Of a DNA stretch of 64,000 nucleotides, positions 34,259-44,270 are shown one piece after another. The notes beneath the pieces are model-generated. The model did not search any database. It was not told where the DNA came from and saw only the letters and a list, made by a program, of their open reading frames with translations. Source of the DNA: Clostridiales bacterium (GTDB lineage Bacteria; Bacillota; Clostridia; Oscillospirales; Oscillospiraceae); contig SFHQ01000005.1 of assembly GCA_004556345.1 (NCBI GenBank), forward strand, positions 1 through 64,000, in the 5' to 3' direction. A program made the position numbers and the translations under genes. Each line of letters begins with the position of its first letter. Positions within the stretch are counted from its first letter, which is position 1.

Positions 34259-37084
34259 ATGCAAACACACATTGACGTAAAAGGCGCCCGCGCCAACAAC
34301 TTAAAAAATATCGACGTGTCCATCCCCAGAGACAAGCTGGTGGTCATCACCGGCCTGTCCGGGTCGGGCAAGTCCTCTCTGGCCTTCGACACCATCTATG
34401 CCGAGGGCCAGCGGCGGTATGTGGAGTCCCTCTCCTCCTACGCCCGGATGTTCCTGGGCCAGATGGAAAAGCCCGATGTGGATCACATCGATGGCCTCTC
34501 CCCCGCCATCTCCATCGACCAGAAAACCACCAGCCGGAACCCCCGCTCCACCGTGGGTACGGTAACGGAAATTTATGACTACCTCCGCCTGCTCTGGGCC
34601 AGAGTCGGCACGCCCCACTGTCCCAAGTGCGGCAAAGAGATCAAGCAGCAGTCCATCGACCAGATCATCGACCAGATCCTGGCCCTTCCGGAGGGGACCC
34701 GCATCCAAGTGCTGGCCCCCGTGGTCCGGGGGAAGAAGGGCGAGCATGTCAAGGTCCTGGAGAACGCCCGGAAATCCGGCTACGTCCGCTGCCGGGCCGA
34801 CGGCGTTCTGTATGAGCTGACCGAGGAGATCCCCCTGGAGAAGAACAAGAAGCACTCCATCGAAATCGTGGTGGACCGTCTGGTCATCCGCCCGGACATC
34901 ACCCGCCGCCTGACCGACTCCGTGGAGACGGCGGCCTCCCTGGGCGGCGGCCTGCTGCTCATCAATCTCGTGAAAGAGGACAAGGACCTCTCGTTCTCCC
35001 AGAACTACGCCTGCGAGGACTGCGGCATTTCCATCGAAGAGCTGGCTCCCCGCATGTTCTCCTTCAACAGCCCCTTCGGGGCCTGCCCCACCTGCACGGG
35101 ACTGGGCAGCCAGATGAAGGCCGACCCCCAGCTCATCATCCCCAACCCCGCCCTGTCGATCCTGGACGGGGCCATCACCGTCTCCGGCTGGCAGAACGTG
35201 AAGGGGGATTCCATCGCCCGGATGTACTTCGACGCCCTGGCAAAAAAATACGACTTCGACCTGACCACCCCCTTCCAGGACCTCCCCGCCGAGGCCCAGG
35301 ACGTGATCCTGAACGGCACCAAGGGGGAGAAGCTCAAGCTCAGTTACCAAAGGGCCGACGGCCGGGGCACGTTTTCCCAAGCCTTTGAGGGCATCCTCCA
35401 CAACGTGGAGCGGCGCTTCCAGGAGACCCAGTCCGAGGCCTCCCGAAAAGAGCTGGAGGACTGCATGAGCCAGTGTCCCTGCCCCACCTGCCGGGGCCGG
35501 CGGCTGAAAAAGGAGGCCCTGGCCGTCACCGTGGGCGGGCTGAACATCGACGAATTCTGCCATAAGCCCGTGACGGACGCCATCACCTTCGTCAACGAGC
35601 TCACGTTGACCGAGACCCAGGCCCAGATCGCCCAGCAGATCCTGAAGGAGATCCGCTCCCGCCTGGCCTTTTTGCAGAGCGTGGGCCTGTCCTACCTGAC
35701 CCTGAGCCGGCAGGCAGGCACCCTCTCCGGCGGCGAGAGCCAGCGCATCCGGCTGGCCACGCAGATCGGCTCGTCCCTCATGGGCGTGCTGTATATTTTG
35801 GACGAGCCGTCCATCGGCCTGCACCAGCGGGACAACGACATGCTGCTGGAGACCCTCAAGCACCTGCGGGATCTGGGCAACACCCTGATCGTCGTGGAGC
35901 ACGACGAGGATACGATGCGGGCCGCGGACTATATCATCGACATCGGCCCCAAGGCCGGGGTCCACGGCGGCGAAGTGGTGGCCGCCGGGACGGCGGAGGA
36001 GATCATGGCTGTGCCGGAGTCCATCACCGGCCAGTACCTCTCCGGAGCCAGAAGCATCCCCGTCCCCGCCCAGCGGCGGGCGGGCAACGGCCACAGCCTG
36101 GTGATCCGCGGCGCAGCGGAGAACAATCTCGACGGGCTGGACGTGACCTTCCCCCTGGGGACCTTCACCTGCGTCACCGGCGTGTCCGGGTCGGGCAAGT
36201 CCTCCCTCGTCAATGAGATCCTGTACAAGCGCCTGGGCATGGACCTGAACCGCATGAAGGTCCGCCCCGGCAAGCACAAGGGCATCGAGGGCGAGGAATT
36301 TTTGGACAAGGTCATTGCCATCGACCAGTCCCCCATCGGCCGCAGCCCCCGCTCGAACCCCGCCACCTACACGGGGCTCTTCGGGGACATTCGGGAGCTG
36401 TTTGCCTCCACCCCCGACGCCAAGGCGCGGGGCTATGGGCCGGGGCGGTTTTCCTTCAATGTGAAGGGGGGCCGCTGCGAGTCCTGCGCGGGCGACGGCT
36501 TATTGAAGATCGAAATGCACTTCCTGCCGGATATCTACGTCCCCTGCGAGGTCTGCAAGGGCAAGCGCTACAACCGGGAAACCCTGGAAGTGAAATACAA
36601 GGGGAAAAACATCCACGACGTCCTGGACATGACCGTGGACGAGGGCGTGGAGTTCTTTGCCAACCTGCCCAAGCTCCGCCGGAAGCTGGAGACCCTGGCT
36701 TCGGTCGGCTTGGGCTATCTGAAGATCGGCCAGCCCTCCACCACCCTCTCCGGCGGCGAGGCCCAGCGGGTGAAGCTGGCCACGGAGCTTTCCAAGCGCT
36801 CCACGGGCAAGACCATCTATATCCTGGATGAGCCCACCACCGGCCTGCACACCTACGACGTCCATAAGCTCCTGGAAGTGCTGGACCGTCTGGTCCAGGG
36901 GGGCAACACCGTCGTCGTCATCGAGCACAACCTCGACGTCATCAAGTCCGCCGACCACGTCATCGACCTGGGCCCTGAAGGGGGCAGCGGCGGCGGACAC
37001 ATCGTCTGCACCGGCACCCCGGAGGAGGTGGCCCAGTGCGCGGCTTCCTACACGGGGCGCTACCTGAAAAAACTCTTGAAATAA
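34259..37084 (+). CDS. uvrA: UvrABC system protein A
   Basis: The 941-residue damage sensor of excision repair, a twin ABC ATPase. The first Walker [15 protein letters not shown] is at about 32-45 and the second [13 protein letters not shown] near 642; ABC signatures are [12 protein letters not shown] near 489 and [12 protein letters not shown] near 829. Zinc-binding cysteines are intact: CEDC...CPTC in the insertion domain, CPTCRGRRL, and CESC...CEVC in the second half. It forms A2B2 with UvrB, encoded two genes upstream. Confidence 0.97.
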   Translation: MQTHIDVKGARANNLKNIDVSIPRDKLVVITGLSGSGKSSLAFDTIYAEGQRRYVESLSSYARMFLGQMEKPDVDHIDGLSPAISIDQKTTSRNPRSTVGTVTEIYDYLRLLWARVGTPHCPKCGKEIKQQSIDQIIDQILALPEGTRIQVLAPVVRGKKGEHVKVLENARKSGYVRCRADGVLYELTEEIPLEKNKKHSIEIVVDRLVIRPDITRRLTDSVETAASLGGGLLLINLVKEDKDLSFSQNYACEDCGISIEELAPRMFSFNSPFGACPTCTGLGSQMKADPQLIIPNPALSILDGAITVSGWQNVKGDSIARMYFDALAKKYDFDLTTPFQDLPAEAQDVILNGTKGEKLKLSYQRADGRGTFSQAFEGILHNVERRFQETQSEASRKELEDCMSQCPCPTCRGRRLKKEALAVTVGGLNIDEFCHKPVTDAITFVNELTLTETQAQIAQQILKEIRSRLAFLQSVGLSYLTLSRQAGTLSGGESQRIRLATQIGSSLMGVLYILDEPSIGLHQRDNDMLLETLKHLRDLGNTLIVVEHDEDTMRAADYIIDIGPKAGVHGGEVVAAGTAEEIMAVPESITGQYLSGARSIPVPAQRRAGNGHSLVIRGAAENNLDGLDVTFPLGTFTCVTGVSGSGKSSLVNEILYKRLGMDLNRMKVRPGKHKGIEGEEFLDKVIAIDQSPIGRSPRSNPATYTGLFGDIRELFASTPDAKARGYGPGRFSFNVKGGRCESCAGDGLLKIEMHFLPDIYVPCEVCKGKRYNRETLEVKYKGKNIHDVLDMTVDEGVEFFANLPKLRRKLETLASVGLGYLKIGQPSTTLSGGEAQRVKLATELSKRSTGKTIYILDEPTTGLHTYDVHKLLEVLDRLVQGGNTVVVIEHNLDVIKSADHVIDLGPEGGSGGGHIVCTGTPEEVAQCAASYTGRYLKKLLK

Positions 37085-37112
37085 TTGCCGTCGGGCCAAA
37101 GGAGGGATGACC

Positions 37113-39365
37113 ATGGAACCCACGGAACTCATCTTACTGGAGGGCACCGTCTCGGCAGTGATCTACCGCAACGAGGAAAACGGCTACACGATCCTGCGCC
37201 TGGAATCGGACCAGGAAGAGGAGGACGTGACCGTGGTGGGCACCATGCCGGGCATCAACCCCGGCGAGGGGCTCTCCGTCCAGGGCCAGTGGACCCACCA
37301 CAGCACCTACGGCCCCCAGTTTAAGGCCGAGATCGTGGAGCGGCGGATGCCCGTGGGGGAAAAGGCCATCTTAGAGTACCTCATGTCCGGGGCCGTGAAG
37401 GGCGTGGGCGGCGTGACCGCCCGGCGGCTCTTCGACGCCTTCGGGGCAGATGTGCTCACCGTGATCGAGGAGGAGCCCCAGCGCCTGACCGAGGTCAAGG
37501 GCATCACCCCCAAGCGGGCGGAGACCATGCACCAGTCCCTGTGCATGCAGCTGGCCATGCGGCGGCTGCTGGACTTTCTGGCCGAGCACGGGCTGCCCTT
37601 GCAGATCGGCATGCCCCTCTACCAGCGCTATGGGGGCCTGGCCCTGACCGTCCTGCGAAACGACCCCTACTTACTCCTGGAGGACCCTCTCTATGTCCCC
37701 TTTCCCACGGTGGATCAGCTGGCCCTGGCTCTGGGCATCGCCCCCGACGCCTCCCTGCGCCTGGAGGCCGGCCTGCTGCACACCCTGAGCCACAACCTGG
37801 ACAACGGGCACGTTTTCCTCCCCTACTCCAAGCTCCTGGACGCCGCCCAGCGGCTGCTCAGCGCCCAGCCGGAGGACCTGGCCCGGTGCTTCGACGCGCT
37901 GCTGGACCAGCGCAAGGTCGTGAGGGAGAGCATCGCCGGGCAGGACGCCTGCTACCTGGCTAAGCTCTATGACTGCGAGGTCTACGTCGCCGACTACCTG
38001 CTGGGCATGGACGGGGAAGCCCTCTGTCCCCCGGAGGATCTGGACGGGCTGTTGGAGCGGATCCAAACCGAGCAGGGCATCCAATATGCCCCCCTCCAGG
38101 CCGAGGCCGTAAAGACCGCCGCCCAGCGGCAGATGCTCCTGCTCACCGGCGGACCGGGCACCGGCAAGACCACCTCCCTGCGGGGGATCTTAGCGCTGTT
38201 TGACCACCTGGGCCTGCGGACGGCCCTGACCGCCCCCACCGGGCGGGCGGCGAAGCGGCTGTCGGAAACCTGCGGGGCGGAGGCCTCCACCATCCACCGG
38301 CTGTTGGAGACCCGCTATGACAGCACCACCGGCGGCCTGACCTTCGCCCACAACGAGCAGGAGCCGCTGGACACCGACGCCGTGATCTTGGACGAGGCCT
38401 CCATGGTGGACCTGGTGCTCATGCAGGCGCTCCTCGCGGCCCTGCCCGGTGGGTGCCGTCTGGTGCTGGTGGGGGACCCCCATCAGCTGCCCTCCGTCGG
38501 GCCGGGGAACGTCCTGTCGGACCTGCTCCGCTCCCACTGCCTGCCGACGGTCCGCCTGACCGAGATCTTCCGGCAGGCCGCCGCCTCGGCCATCATCCGG
38601 GGGGCGCGGGCCGTGGACCAAGGGGCCTGCCCCGTGCTGAAAAACGAGGCCGCCGGGGACTTTTTCTTCCTGCGGCGGCTGGACCCGGCGGCGGCGGTGG
38701 AGACCATCGTCTCCCTCTGCCAGACCCGCCTGCCCCACAACATGGGCATCCCGCCGGAGCAGATCCAGGTCCTCTCCCCCACCCGCAAGGGCAGCGTGGG
38801 GACCACGAACCTCAACCGCGCCCTCCAGGCGGCGGTGAATCCCCCCACCCCGGAAAAACGGGAAAAGGCCTTCGGCACCACCATCTTCCGGGAGGGAGAC
38901 CGGGTGATGCAGGTGAAAAACAACTACGACGTGCTCTGGGAGGAGACCGACGGCTCCGGCGTGGGCATGGGCATTTTCAACGGCGACATCGGCCGCATCG
39001 AGCAGATCGACAAGGACAGCAACCTGGTCCTGGTGGATTTCGAGGGCCGCCGGGCGGTCTATTCCCCCGACATGATGACCCAGCTGGAGCCGGCCTACGC
39101 CGTCACGGTCCACAAATCCCAAGGCTCGGAATACCGGGCGGTGATCCTGGCCGCCCTGGACGCGGCCCCCATGCTGCTGACCCGCGGGGTGCTGTACACC
39201 GCCATGACCCGCGCCCGCACCCTGCTCATCGTGGTGGGAGATGACCAGGTCCTGGCCCGCATGGCCGCCAACGACCGGCAGCAGCGCCGGTACAGCGGCT
39301 TACGCGCCCGCCTGGCCCGGACGGCAGAGCCTGCCGAACCGGCCCCGGAGCAATTACAGCTCTAG
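37113..39365 (+). CDS. recD2: RecD2-like ATP-dependent 5'-3' DNA helicase
   Basis: A 750-residue superfamily 1B helicase of the RecD2/YrrC type, acting without RecBC. The N-terminal extension (about 1-330) contains OB-like and helix-hairpin-helix segments (KGVGGVTARRLFDAFG, LTEVKGITPKRAETM). The motor has Walker A GGPGTGKTTSL near 347, motif II VILDEASMVDL near 425, GDPHQLPSVGPGN near 451, and motif V/VI VHKSQGSEY and YTAMTRAR. The start at MEPTEL is chosen because GGAGG lies 7 bases upstream; the ATG two codons earlier almost touches that site. Confidence 0.94.
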   Translation: MEPTELILLEGTVSAVIYRNEENGYTILRLESDQEEEDVTVVGTMPGINPGEGLSVQGQWTHHSTYGPQFKAEIVERRMPVGEKAILEYLMSGAVKGVGGVTARRLFDAFGADVLTVIEEEPQRLTEVKGITPKRAETMHQSLCMQLAMRRLLDFLAEHGLPLQIGMPLYQRYGGLALTVLRNDPYLLLEDPLYVPFPTVDQLALALGIAPDASLRLEAGLLHTLSHNLDNGHVFLPYSKLLDAAQRLLSAQPEDLARCFDALLDQRKVVRESIAGQDACYLAKLYDCEVYVADYLLGMDGEALCPPEDLDGLLERIQTEQGIQYAPLQAEAVKTAAQRQMLLLTGGPGTGKTTSLRGILALFDHLGLRTALTAPTGRAAKRLSETCGAEASTIHRLLETRYDSTTGGLTFAHNEQEPLDTDAVILDEASMVDLVLMQALLAALPGGCRLVLVGDPHQLPSVGPGNVLSDLLRSHCLPTVRLTEIFRQAAASAIIRGARAVDQGACPVLKNEAAGDFFFLRRLDPAAAVETIVSLCQTRLPHNMGIPPEQIQVLSPTRKGSVGTTNLNRALQAAVNPPTPEKREKAFGTTIFREGDRVMQVKNNYDVLWEETDGSGVGMGIFNGDIGRIEQIDKDSNLVLVDFEGRRAVYSPDMMTQLEPAYAVTVHKSQGSEYRAVILAALDAAPMLLTRGVLYTAMTRARTLLIVVGDDQVLARMAANDRQQRRYSGLRARLARTAEPAEPAPEQLQL

Positions 39366-39389
39366 TTTGCCCACAAAGGAGGCCCCGCC

Positions 39390-40049
39390 ATGTCCCTCAA
39401 AGAGGCCCTGCTGGACCTGCTCTTTCCGCCCAAGTGCCCCATCTGCGGCCGCTCCTCTGACGGGGAGAAGGACGCTCCCTGTCCCCCGTGCCGCCAGGCT
39501 GATTTCTGGATCAGCGGCCCCCAGGCCGTGGTGCCGGGCCGCGCCTTTGTCCGGTGCGTCTGCGCCGGGTGGTATCGCGGGGCGCTGAAGGAGTCCATGA
39601 CCCGCTTTAAGTTCCAGGGCTGCCACCGCTACGCCCTGGCCTACGGCCCCATGTTGGCCGAGGCCATTCGGACCTATCTGCCGGGAAGCTATGACTGCAT
39701 CACCTGGACCCCCGTCTCCGCCGCCCGGCGGCGGGAGCGCGGCTATGACCAGGCCCAGCTCCTGGCCCAGGCCACGGCGGAGGCCCTGGGAAAACAGGCC
39801 GTTCCCCTTTTGACCAAGGTCAAGGACACGAAGGCCCAGTCCGCCCTGACCGACGGCCGTCTCAGAAAAAGCAACGTGGCCGGGGTCTATTCCGTCCCCC
39901 GCCCCCACGAAGTGGCCGGAAAGAAAATTCTGGTCATCGACGACATCCTCACCACCGGCGCGACCCTGGAGGAAGCGGCGCAAACGCTGCGAGCTGCCGG
40001 GGCGGCGCAAGTCGTGGCCGCAGCCTTCTGCCGGACGCCAAAAACCTGA
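39390..40049 (+). CDS. comF: ComF family phosphoribosyltransferase-like protein
   Basis: A 219-residue ComF homologue, involved in DNA uptake in competent bacteria though widespread beyond them. The N-terminal zinc ribbon CPICGR...CPPC (residues about 17-41) is followed by a PRTase domain with ARRRERGYDQAQLLA near 111 and the PRPP-binding loop ILVIDDILTTGATLEEA near 174-190. Preceded by AAAGGAGG and 24 bases after recD2; it ends the operon at a terminator. Confidence 0.92.
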   Translation: MSLKEALLDLLFPPKCPICGRSSDGEKDAPCPPCRQADFWISGPQAVVPGRAFVRCVCAGWYRGALKESMTRFKFQGCHRYALAYGPMLAEAIRTYLPGSYDCITWTPVSAARRRERGYDQAQLLAQATAEALGKQAVPLLTKVKDTKAQSALTDGRLRKSNVAGVYSVPRPHEVAGKKILVIDDILTTGATLEEAAQTLRAAGAAQVVAAAFCRTPKT

Positions 40050-40058
40050 TCCAAACGC

Positions 40059-40104
40059 CAAAACCGCGGCACTCCCTTTTTCGTGGGAATGTCGCGGTTT
40101 CTTT
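40059..40104 (+). terminator. Terminator after comF
   Basis: AAACCGCG and CGCGGTTT outer arms with an inner TCCC/GGGA pairing, followed by CTTTCGG. Confidence 0.6.
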
Positions 40105-40149
40105 CGGCTATACTTTAGGAGTAGTACAAATGGGAAAGGGTGAGGCGCA

Positions 40150-41178
40150 GTGGAGAAGGGATTTTGCCGGGACATCGCCATGGACCTGGGCACCACGTCG
40201 GTGCAGGTGGCGGTCCGGGGGCGAGGCATCGTGCTGGAGGAGCCGTCCGTGGTGGCGGTGGACCGCCGCACGGGAAAAATTTTAGAGGTGGGACAGGCCG
40301 CCCGCCAAATGCTGGGGCGCACCCCCGGCGAGCTGGTCGCCGTGCGGCCCTTGGAGCAGGGGTACATTGCCGACTGCACCATGGCGGAGGAAATGGTCAG
40401 CGCATTCCTGCGCAAGGCTCTGCCCCGCCGGCTCTTCAAGCCCAGGCTGCTCCTCTGCGTCCCCTCCGGCAGCGCCGAGGTAGCGGAGCGGGCGGTGGTG
40501 GAGGCCGGCGTCCGGGCCGGGGCCAGAAAAGTCTACCTCATGGAGGAGCCCTTGGCCGCCGCCCTGGGCGCGGGGATCGACATCCGGCAGCCCCAGGGGC
40601 ACATGGTCGTGGACATCGGCGGCGGGACCACGGACGTAGCCGTCACCGCCCTGGGCGGCGTGGTGGCGTCGGCCTGCCTGGCCACGGCCGGGGACCAGTT
40701 CGACCAGGCCCTCATCCAGTATGTCCGCCAGCACCACGACCTGCTCATCGGGGCACGCACGGCCCAAGCGGTCAAGGAGGCCATCGGACAAGTTGCCGGG
40801 GAAGGCGAGGAGAGCGCCGCCGTGAAAGGCCGCTGCCTTACCAGCGGCCTGCCCCGCCAGATCACCCTCACCGCCCAGGAAACGGCGGAGGCCTTCGCCC
40901 CCGTGGCGGAGGTCATCGTCGCCGCCGTCCACCGGGTCTTAGAGCGCACGCCCCCGGAGCTGGCCGCAGACGTGGCCGAAAGCGGCCTGCTGCTCACCGG
41001 CGGCGGGAGCTTGCTGCGGGGGCTTGACGCCCTGCTCGCCCAGCGGACCGGCATGGAGGCCCACGTCGCCGCCGCCCCCATCCAGTCCGTCGCGCTGGGC
41101 CTTCTGGAAACGCTTCCCGACCTCTCCAAACGAAAAGAGGGTGTGCTGTATCTGGCAAGACGGCAGTGGTCCCTCTAA
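40150..41178 (+). CDS. mreB: MreB-like rod-shape actin homologue
   Basis: A 342-residue bacterial actin. Phosphate 1 motif DIAMDLGTTSVQVAVRGRGIVLEEPSVVAVD is at residues about 8-38; connect 1 EEPLAAALGAGIDI near 136; phosphate 2 MVVDIGGGTTDVAVTALGG near 157; adenosine motif LLLTGGGSLLRGLD near 283. MreB filaments guide peptidoglycan synthesis at the membrane. The start is GTG (GTGAGG just upstream). No mreC/mreD neighbours are present and the sequence diverges in the middle, so it may be an extra MreB/Mbl paralogue rather than the main one. Confidence 0.9.
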   Translation: MEKGFCRDIAMDLGTTSVQVAVRGRGIVLEEPSVVAVDRRTGKILEVGQAARQMLGRTPGELVAVRPLEQGYIADCTMAEEMVSAFLRKALPRRLFKPRLLLCVPSGSAEVAERAVVEAGVRAGARKVYLMEEPLAAALGAGIDIRQPQGHMVVDIGGGTTDVAVTALGGVVASACLATAGDQFDQALIQYVRQHHDLLIGARTAQAVKEAIGQVAGEGEESAAVKGRCLTSGLPRQITLTAQETAEAFAPVAEVIVAAVHRVLERTPPELAADVAESGLLLTGGGSLLRGLDALLAQRTGMEAHVAAAPIQSVALGLLETLPDLSKRKEGVLYLARRQWSL

Positions 41179-41189
41179 AAAGCCTTCTG

Positions 41190-41317
41190 CCTTAGTACAC
41201 TACGGACTGCTTGCGGCAGGTTGCCCTCATCCGTCTGCTTCGCAGCCACATTTGTTTATAGAAAATTTTACTGAATCAAACTGTCCCCTGGACAGTTTGA
41301 CCCTCGGGGAAGGCTCT
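41190..41317 (-). repeat. Dispersed REP-like unit, copy A, interrupted
   Basis: Contains CCTTAGTACACTACGG, CCCTCATCCGTCTGCTTCGCAG and CCTCGGGGAAGGCT in the order seen at 59465-59550. The CCTTCCCC half of the stem is replaced by about 50 AT-rich bases (41250-41300). It fills the space between the convergent stops of mreB and the TSCPD gene. Confidence 0.7.
41276..41300. repeat. Perfect palindrome inside repeat copy A
   Basis: TCAAACTGTCC-CCT-GGACAGTTTGA, 11-bp perfect arms, within the AT-rich segment that interrupts the REP-like unit. Confidence 0.7.
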
Positions 41318-41319
41318 GT

Positions 41320-41592
41320 TTACGCCCCCTGTTTGCGTTTTTCTTCTTCGGCTAAAGCAATGGTCAGCGCCTTGGCCAGCTGGTCGGGACATGACGTGGC
41401 CTTGAAGCCGCAGCGGATGCCGGCGAGCTTGCCGATGGCGTCGCGGGCGTCCAGGCCCTCCACCAGGCGGGCCACGCCCTGGGTGTTGCCGGCACAGCCG
41501 CCGACAAACTCTACTTTTTTGATGATGCTGTTGTCCACGGTCACGTCGATGCGTTGAGAACAAACCCCTTTTGTTTTATATTGAATGGTCAT
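41320..41592 (-). CDS. TSCPD domain protein (TIGR03905 type)
   Basis: A 90-residue protein of the short TSCPD family, whose domain also ends some vitamin B12-dependent ribonucleotide reductases. The name-giving motif is seen as ATSCPDQLAKAL (residues about 65-76), with other conserved cysteines at VCSQRIDV, GGCAGNTQG and IRCGF, suggesting metal or redox chemistry. Start MTIQYKTKG has AAAGGAG nine bases upstream; the longer open frame contains the promoter. Function of stand-alone members is unknown. Confidence 0.88.
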   Translation of the reverse strand: MTIQYKTKGVCSQRIDVTVDNSIIKKVEFVGGCAGNTQGVARLVEGLDARDAIGKLAGIRCGFKATSCPDQLAKALTIALAEEEKRKQGA

Positions 41593-41623
41593 TTCTGCCA
41601 TCTCCTTTCTGATGTATTTTATC

Positions 41624-41652
41624 ATCATAGCAAAGCCGCGAAAAAAAAGCAA
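41624..41652 (-). promoter_or_regulatory. Promoter of the TSCPD gene
   Basis: TTGCTT and TATGAT with a 17-base spacer on the minus strand. Confidence 0.6.
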
Positions 41653-41719
41653 GCAGGGTTTTCCAAGGTAAGACTGTGTATCTTTGCCGCGTCTTTTTCC
41701 CGCAAAATCGGTCATAGTA

Positions 41720-41754
41720 AGTCTGCGCGTCCCCTTCGGGAATACGCGCAGACT
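41720..41754 (+). other. Hairpin upstream of spoIVB
   Basis: AGTCTGCGCGT and ACGCGCAGACT arms with an inner CCC-cttc-GGG stem, followed by GAATTTTT. It resembles a terminator but sits just before the spoIVB ribosome-binding site; no plus-strand gene ends upstream except through the repeat region. Confidence 0.5.
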
Positions 41755-41780
41755 GAATTTTTGCAAAGGGGGTGTTTCCC

Positions 41781-42863
41781 TTGCGGGACATCGACCAACT
41801 CCACCGGCGGGGCGTGTGGGGGCGCTGCTTTCGCTGGGTGCTCCTGCTGGCCGCCCTGGTGGGCGTGATGGCGGCGGGTCTTCCCCAGGCCCAGGCCGCT
41901 GCCCCCGGCCAGACGGGCCAGGCCCGCACCGTCGTGCCTCTGGGCCAGGCCGTGGGCATCAAGCTCTTTGCCCAGGGCGTGCTGGTGGTGGGCCTGTCGG
42001 ACATCACCACCCAGGAAGGCCCCGTCTCCCCGGCGCGGGCCTGCGGCTTGCAGGCCGGGGACGTCATCACCCACATCAACGACGACCCCGTGAACTCCAT
42101 CGAACAGGTCCAGACCGTCCTCCAGGACTTGGAGGGCGACGAAATGGAGCTCACCGTTCTCCGGGACGAGAGCAGCCGGGACATGACCACCCACGCCGTC
42201 CAGTGCAGCGCCGACGGGGCCTACAAGCTGGGGGCCTGGATCCGGGACTCCATGGCGGGCATCGGCACCCTGACCTTCTACGAGCCGGAGACCGGCCGCT
42301 TCGGCACCCTGGGCCATGGCATCAGCGACGTGGACACCGCCGTTCTCATGAAGCTCCAGCGGGGGGCCATCACGCCCGCCTCCATCGCCGGGGTGGTCAA
42401 GGGCGTGGACGGTCGGCCCGGGGAGCTGCGGGGGTCCTTTTCCTCCGGCAAAGACCTGGGGACTCTGTACGCCAACACGACCTGCGGCGTCTTCGGCCAC
42501 CTGACCAACGCCGCCGCCCAGGGCGGGACCCCCGTCCCCGTGGCCCTGCCCCAGCAGGTCCACACCGGCCCGGCCACCATCCGCTCCAACGTCTCCGGCA
42601 CCCAGGTGGAGGAGTATACCGTGGAGATCCTCAAGGTCTATGAGCACACCGGCGACAGCCGGGACCTGATGCTCAAGGTCACGGACCCGCGCCTGCTGGC
42701 CCAGACCGGCGGCATCGTCCAGGGCATGTCCGGCTCCCCCATCTTGCAGGACGGCAAGCTCGTCGGGGCCGTGACCCACGTGCTCATCGACCACGCCGAC
42801 CGGGGCTACGGCATCTTCGCCCAGCGGATGCTGGAGCAGGCCGACCGGACGCGCAGCGCCTGA
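41781..42863 (+). CDS. spoIVB: SpoIVB peptidase
   Basis: A serine peptidase made in the forespore that signals across to the mother cell by cleaving SpoIVFA and so releasing sigma-K processing. Layout: N-terminal membrane/signal helix (WVLLLAALVGVMAAGLPQAQA, about 17-37), a PDZ domain (about 75-140, ARACGLQAGDVITHINDDPVNS), then the S55 peptidase domain with GTLGHGISDVDT near 180 and the active Ser region GMSGSPILQDGKLVGAVTHVL near 310. I use the TTG at 41781, eight bases after AAAGGGGG; a GTG nine bases earlier would overlap that site. spo0A, often next to it, is 8.7 kb away. Confidence 0.93.
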   Translation: MRDIDQLHRRGVWGRCFRWVLLLAALVGVMAAGLPQAQAAAPGQTGQARTVVPLGQAVGIKLFAQGVLVVGLSDITTQEGPVSPARACGLQAGDVITHINDDPVNSIEQVQTVLQDLEGDEMELTVLRDESSRDMTTHAVQCSADGAYKLGAWIRDSMAGIGTLTFYEPETGRFGTLGHGISDVDTAVLMKLQRGAITPASIAGVVKGVDGRPGELRGSFSSGKDLGTLYANTTCGVFGHLTNAAAQGGTPVPVALPQQVHTGPATIRSNVSGTQVEEYTVEILKVYEHTGDSRDLMLKVTDPRLLAQTGGIVQGMSGSPILQDGKLVGAVTHVLIDHADRGYGIFAQRMLEQADRTRSA

Positions 42864-42925
42864 CCGACCTCACCGCAGGCCAGAGTTTTCCACAGCTTTT
42901 CCTGGGTTTGTGCCCCATTTCCCCG

Positions 42926-42960
42926 CCCCCGCCCGCCAGTTCCCCCCCGGCGGGCGGGGA
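42926..42960 (+). terminator. GC-rich hairpin after spoIVB
   Basis: CCCGCCCGCC and GGCGGGCGGG, 10-bp perfect arms, without a T tail; a weak or factor-assisted stop, or just a structure. Confidence 0.4.
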
Positions 42961-42966
42961 TACATC

Positions 42967-42995
42967 TTGACTTTTTCCACACCCTCGTGTACACT
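42967..42995 (+). promoter_or_regulatory. Promoter of the metallo-beta-lactamase protein gene
   Basis: TTGACT and TACACT with a 17-base spacer, 35 bases before the start codon. Confidence 0.65.
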
Positions 42996-43029
42996 GGAAC
43001 CAAGATTAAATTGGGGAGGTGTACCTATT

Positions 43030-44256
43030 ATGTTTTTGAAAAAAGCAGGGGCGTGGCCCGTGTTTCTCGTTCTTGCCCTGCTCCTGTCCCTGCTGGTCCT
43101 TCCCGCCCAAGCCGCGGAGGAAGCGATCGGCGTGACCATCAACGGCACCCCGGTGACCTATGACGACGGCTACGGCCGCCCCTTCGTCGATGCCGCCGGC
43201 CGCACACAGGTGCCCTTCCGCCTGACCATGGAGACCTTTGGCTGCACCGTGGATTGGGACAACGACACCCGCACCGCCATGGCGGAAAAAGACGGCACCA
43301 AAGTAGAGGTCCCCGTGGGCCGCGACTATCTCATCATCAACGGCAAACGCGCCGACATCGACACCACCGCCCAGCTGGTAGACGGCCGGGTCTATCTGCC
43401 CATCCGCCCGGTGCTGGAGGCTTTTGACGCTTCCGTCACCTGGAACAGCAAGGACCACCTCGTGGTCGTGACCACCGGCAGCAGCCTCGTCCGGGTCTAC
43501 TTCTTAGACGTGGGCCAGGGCGACGCCACCCTCATTGACTGCGGCGAGACCGAAGTGTTGATCGACGGCGGCACCAACAGCGCCGGGAAAGACGTCGTGG
43601 CCGCCATCGCCCCCTACATCGACGGAAAACTGGACTACGTCATCGCCACCCACCCCGACGCCGACCACGTCGGCGGCCTGGACGCCGTGCTGGCGGCCTT
43701 TGAGGTGGGCGAGGTGATCGACAGCGGCCGCACCGCCGACACCGAGACCTACAAGGACTACTGGGCTGCGGTCAAGGCCGAGGGCTGCACCATCTCATAT
43801 GACGAAGACCGCATCATCGCCCTCAGCCCCATGGCCGCCCTGTCCATCATCGAGACCGGCGACGACTGGACCAGCAGCAACGATTGCAGCATCGTGGCCC
43901 AGCTCACCTGCGGCAACGTGCAGATCCTCTTCCCCGGTGACATGACCGAGACGGTGGAGAAACAGCTTCTGCCCCTCTTCGGGGATATTGACGTGCTCAA
44001 AGTCGCCCATCACGGCTCGGCCACCTCGACCACCGCAGAGTTTCTCTCTGTGGTCAAGCCCGAATATGCCGTCGTCTCCTATGGCCTGAACAACAGCTAC
44101 CATCACCCCGCTCTGCCGACCCTCCAGCGGCTCTTCGCCGCCGGGACCACCGTCTACGGCACCGGCAAGAGCGGCACCGTTGTCCTCACCACGGACGGAT
44201 GGACGTATAGCTTCAACACCACCCAGGCCCTCACCGCCGCCGATGCCGGCGCTTGA
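43030..44256 (+). CDS. Secreted ComEC-like metallo-beta-lactamase protein with copper amine oxidase N-like domain
   Basis: A 408-residue exported protein. A signal peptide covers about 1-28 (FLVLALLLSLLVLPAQAAEE). Residues about 33-150 form a copper-amine-oxidase-N-type module with the usual repeated pattern (DAAGRTQVPFRLTMETFGCTVDWDNDTRTAMA and YLPIRPVLEAFDASVTW), thought to attach to the wall or to a ligand. Residues about 155-400 are a ComEC-type metallo-beta-lactamase domain: VYFLDVGQGDATLID, THPDADHVGG (metal ligands), and VAHHGSATST. It lacks ComEC membrane helices, so it is an extracellular hydrolase, perhaps a nuclease or phosphodiesterase; the substrate is unknown. Confidence 0.88.
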   Translation: MFLKKAGAWPVFLVLALLLSLLVLPAQAAEEAIGVTINGTPVTYDDGYGRPFVDAAGRTQVPFRLTMETFGCTVDWDNDTRTAMAEKDGTKVEVPVGRDYLIINGKRADIDTTAQLVDGRVYLPIRPVLEAFDASVTWNSKDHLVVVTTGSSLVRVYFLDVGQGDATLIDCGETEVLIDGGTNSAGKDVVAAIAPYIDGKLDYVIATHPDADHVGGLDAVLAAFEVGEVIDSGRTADTETYKDYWAAVKAEGCTISYDEDRIIALSPMAALSIIETGDDWTSSNDCSIVAQLTCGNVQILFPGDMTETVEKQLLPLFGDIDVLKVAHHGSATSTTAEFLSVVKPEYAVVSYGLNNSYHHPALPTLQRLFAAGTTVYGTGKSGTVVLTTDGWTYSFNTTQALTAADAGA

Positions 44257-44270
44257 TCTTATCTGCGTTT

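Noticed and set aside
41713..41720. CATAGTAA as a sigma-G/F -10 box for spoIVB
   Set aside because: No matching -35 at the right distance was found.
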